In this document: piece by piece, positions 13,408 through 14,742 of the stretch
How the letters are laid out: each line of letters starts with the position of its first letter
Position numbering within the stretch: position 1 is the stretch's first letter
Assembly: GCA_029555885.1 (NCBI GenBank)
Contig: JAKPQT010000282.1
Span: 1 to 14,742 of the forward strand
DNA: 14,742 nucleotides
Source: Chloroflexota bacterium
GTDB taxonomy: Bacteria; Chloroflexota; Anaerolineae; CG2-30-64-16
Direction of reading: 5' to 3'
Notes under the pieces: generated by a model
Seen by the model: the letters and a program-made list of their open reading frames with translations, nothing else
What the model was told of the DNA's origin: nothing
Database searches by the model: none
Made by a program: the position numbers and the translations under genes

Positions 13408-14160
13408 CTACTCCGTCAAGCGATACTTCAGCAGCGTCCACATGACCGTCAGGCCATCGCGCCAGCTGATCTTCTTGCCTTCGTCGTATTCGCGGCCATT
13501 ATAGGAGATGGGCACTTCGTAGATGCGATAGCCGCGCTTGAGAATCTTGGCGGTAATCTCCGGGTCGAAGCCCCAGCCCGGCGACTTGAGCCGCAACTGC
13601 TGGGCGACCTCGCGCGTGAAGACCTTGTAACACGTCTCCATGTCGCTCAGGATCGTATCGAACAGGATGTTGGTGAAGAGGGTCAGGGATTTGTTACCCA
13701 GCATGTGCCAGAAGAGCATGGCCTTGCGCGGGCCGCCGAGAAATCGGCTGCCGTAAACTACCTGCGACCTTCCCTCGATGATGGGCTGGAGCAGGGCCGG
13801 GTATTCGCGCGGGTCGTATTCCAGGTCCGCGTCCTGCACCAGCATGATATCGCCCGCCGCATGTTCGATGGCGGTCCGCACCGCCGCGCCCTTGCCGCGG
13901 TTGCGTTCGTGGTAGTGGACGAATACGTCGGGTAGCGCAGCCAGTTCAGGCAGGATGTCGCGCGTGCCGTCTTGCGAGCCGTCATCCACGATGACGATTT
14001 CCTTCTCGACGGTCAGCTCGACGGTCCCATCCGGCGCGACCGGCAGGCCGAAGCGCCCGTCGCGCACGCGCATGTGCATGTCCACGGCGCGTACCCGCGC
14101 GACAATCTCCCGGATGGTCTCACGCTCGTTATAGCAGGGAATCAGGACAGATAGCTTCAC
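13408..14160 (-). CDS. GT2 family glycosyltransferase (polyprenyl-phosphate sugar synthase-like)
   Basis: A 250-residue cytoplasmic or membrane-associated GT-A enzyme, similar to dolichol-phosphate mannose synthases, which move a sugar from a nucleotide donor to a polyprenyl phosphate. Motifs in order: LSVLIPCYNERETIREIV (3-20), EIVIVDDGSQDGT (Asp pair), NRGKGAAVRTAIEHAAGDIM, the DxD-like QDADLEYDP and GSRFLGG; the C-terminus contains DMETCYKVFTREV. There is a longer loop (about residues 27-50) between the first two strands. No C-terminal membrane helices are visible, unlike some members. The start is a GTG with AGGAG (14169-14173). It lies 3 bases from the GT39-like gene, and would supply its lipid-linked sugar donor; that pairing is an inference from the families. 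Confidence 0.9.
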   Translation of the reverse strand: MKLSVLIPCYNERETIREIVARVRAVDMHMRVRDGRFGLPVAPDGTVELTVEKEIVIVDDGSQDGTRDILPELAALPDVFVHYHERNRGKGAAVRTAIEHAAGDIMLVQDADLEYDPREYPALLQPIIEGRSQVVYGSRFLGGPRKAMLFWHMLGNKSLTLFTNILFDTILSDMETCYKVFTREVAQQLRLKSPGWGFDPEITAKILKRGYRIYEVPISYNGREYDEGKKISWRDGLTVMWTLLKYRLTE

Positions 14161-14182
14161 CCGCTTGGCTCCTGAAACAAGG

Positions 14183-14221
14183 AAAACGCGCAGGCATCCG
14201 GGGGGCCAGATGACTGCGCGT
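14183..14221 (-). terminator. Terminator-like hairpin between the ANTAR gene and the GT operon
   Basis: On the minus strand ACGCGCAG (14221-14214) pairs with CTGCGCGT (14193-14186), with a further inner CATC/GATG pairing and a single T-C mismatch, then TTTT after the stem. It looks like an intrinsic terminator. It sits in the 106-base gap, only 22 bases before the GT2 start, so transcripts from upstream must pass it. Confidence 0.65.
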
Positions 14222-14266
14222 GTTAGGAGATGGGCCCGGTGGCCGGAGCAGTTCCTGGCTGCAGCC

Positions 14267-14742
14267 TCAGCCTTGCCCGACCTGGTGCGCCAGGATGATG
14301 GCTTCCGCGACTTCCTTCATGGGCTTGCGATTGTCCATGCTCATCTTCTGAATCTTGCGGAAAGCCTCAGCCTCGGTCAGGCCCTGCTTGTCCATGAGGA
14401 TGCCCTTAGCGCGGTCCACGAGCTTGCGCGTCTCCAGGGCCTCGGTCAGGTCGCTGACCTGCTTCTGCAGGTCCTTGAACTCCGCGAAGCGCGCGAGCGC
14501 AACCTCGATTGCGGGCGTCAGTTCTTCCTCGCGATACGGCTTGACCAGGTAGGCGACCACTCCGGCCTCGCGCGCCCGCTGTACCAGTTCGCGCTGGCTG
14601 TAGGCGCTCAGCAGAACGACGGGCGCAATACGTTCCTCAGTGAGGACGCGCGCCGCCTCGATGCCGTCCATGTCAGGCATCTTGATGTCCATGATGACCA
14701 CATCGGGGCGCAGCTCGCGCGCCTGGTTGACGGCGCTGCGTC
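14267..14742 (-). CDS. ANTAR-domain response regulator (partial, 5' end outside window)
   Basis: The frame is open to the window edge, so about 158 residues are visible and the N-terminus is missing. The receiver domain shows the phosphorylated Asp in VVIMDIKMPDMDG, the Ser of LLSAY and the Lys of YLVKPY. A coiled linker (LARFAEFKDLQKQVSDLTEA) leads to a clear ANTAR domain: LETRKLVDRAKGILMDKQGL then TEAEAFRKIQKMSMDNRK, PMKEVAEAIILA. ANTAR proteins bind paired RNA hairpins and stop termination of transcription in response to a signal, usually from a sensor kinase. The gene ends 106 bases before the glycosyltransferase operon, with a terminator-like hairpin between, so regulation of that operon is possible. 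The sensor kinase is not in view. Confidence 0.93.
   Translation of the reverse strand, partial: RSAVNQARELRPDVVIMDIKMPDMDGIEAARVLTEERIAPVVLLSAYSQRELVQRAREAGVVAYLVKPYREEELTPAIEVALARFAEFKDLQKQVSDLTEALETRKLVDRAKGILMDKQGLTEAEAFRKIQKMSMDNRKPMKEVAEAIILAHQVGQG

Noticed and set aside
12763..13935. A 390-codon open frame on the plus strand opposite the GT39 and GT2 genes
   Set aside because: It runs through two well-supported genes and has no protein-like pattern.

Overview
This is a GC-rich bacterial chromosomal segment with about 13 closely packed genes. Many neighbours overlap by 4 bases and several genes start with GTG or TTG. No stretch longer than about 300 bases lacks a gene. I see no phage, IS element, CRISPR array, tRNA or rRNA. 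The mix of genes (Asp23/AmaP-like membrane protein next to ScpB, YfhO-like and ArnT/GT39-like membrane proteins, MATE, DUF362, ANTAR regulator) and the many small dispersed repeats suggest a member of the Chloroflexota, perhaps Anaerolineae-like. That is an inference; no rRNA or marker gene is present to settle it.

Region 1 (1-4072, plus strand): two overlapping amidohydrolase-2 family proteins (the first cut by the window edge), a DegT/DnrJ/EryC1/StrS aminotransferase and a DUF362 protein. This looks like a small-molecule pathway cluster of unknown substrate. Region 2 (4231-6113, plus strand): a YbgC-like hotdog acyl-CoA thioesterase and a MATE family transporter. A perfect 41-base palindrome at 6122-6162 closes this arm against the convergent minus-strand genes.

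Region 3 (6173-8750, read leftwards): an Asp23/AmaP-like membrane protein, ScpB, and two coupled proteins that each join an N-terminal XRE-type helix-turn-helix to a C-terminal Hfq/Sm-like domain. An extended -10 promoter probably drives this group. The two DNA-binding/Sm fusions are the most interesting protein finding in the window.

Region 4 (8786-14160, read leftwards): a tightly overlapping operon of a GT2 polyprenyl-phosphate glycosyltransferase, a GT39/ArnT-like membrane glycosyltransferase and a YfhO-like giant membrane protein, probably making or using lipid-linked sugars at the cell envelope. Upstream lies an ANTAR response regulator (partial), with a terminator-like hairpin between it and the glycosyltransferase operon.

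Repeats of at least four kinds lie in the window. Two kinds occur both between genes (2648-2716, 4096-4165) and, in frame, inside the GT39 and YfhO-like genes, where they encode extra loop peptides. This resembles the principle of Rickettsia palindromic elements and is the second main finding.
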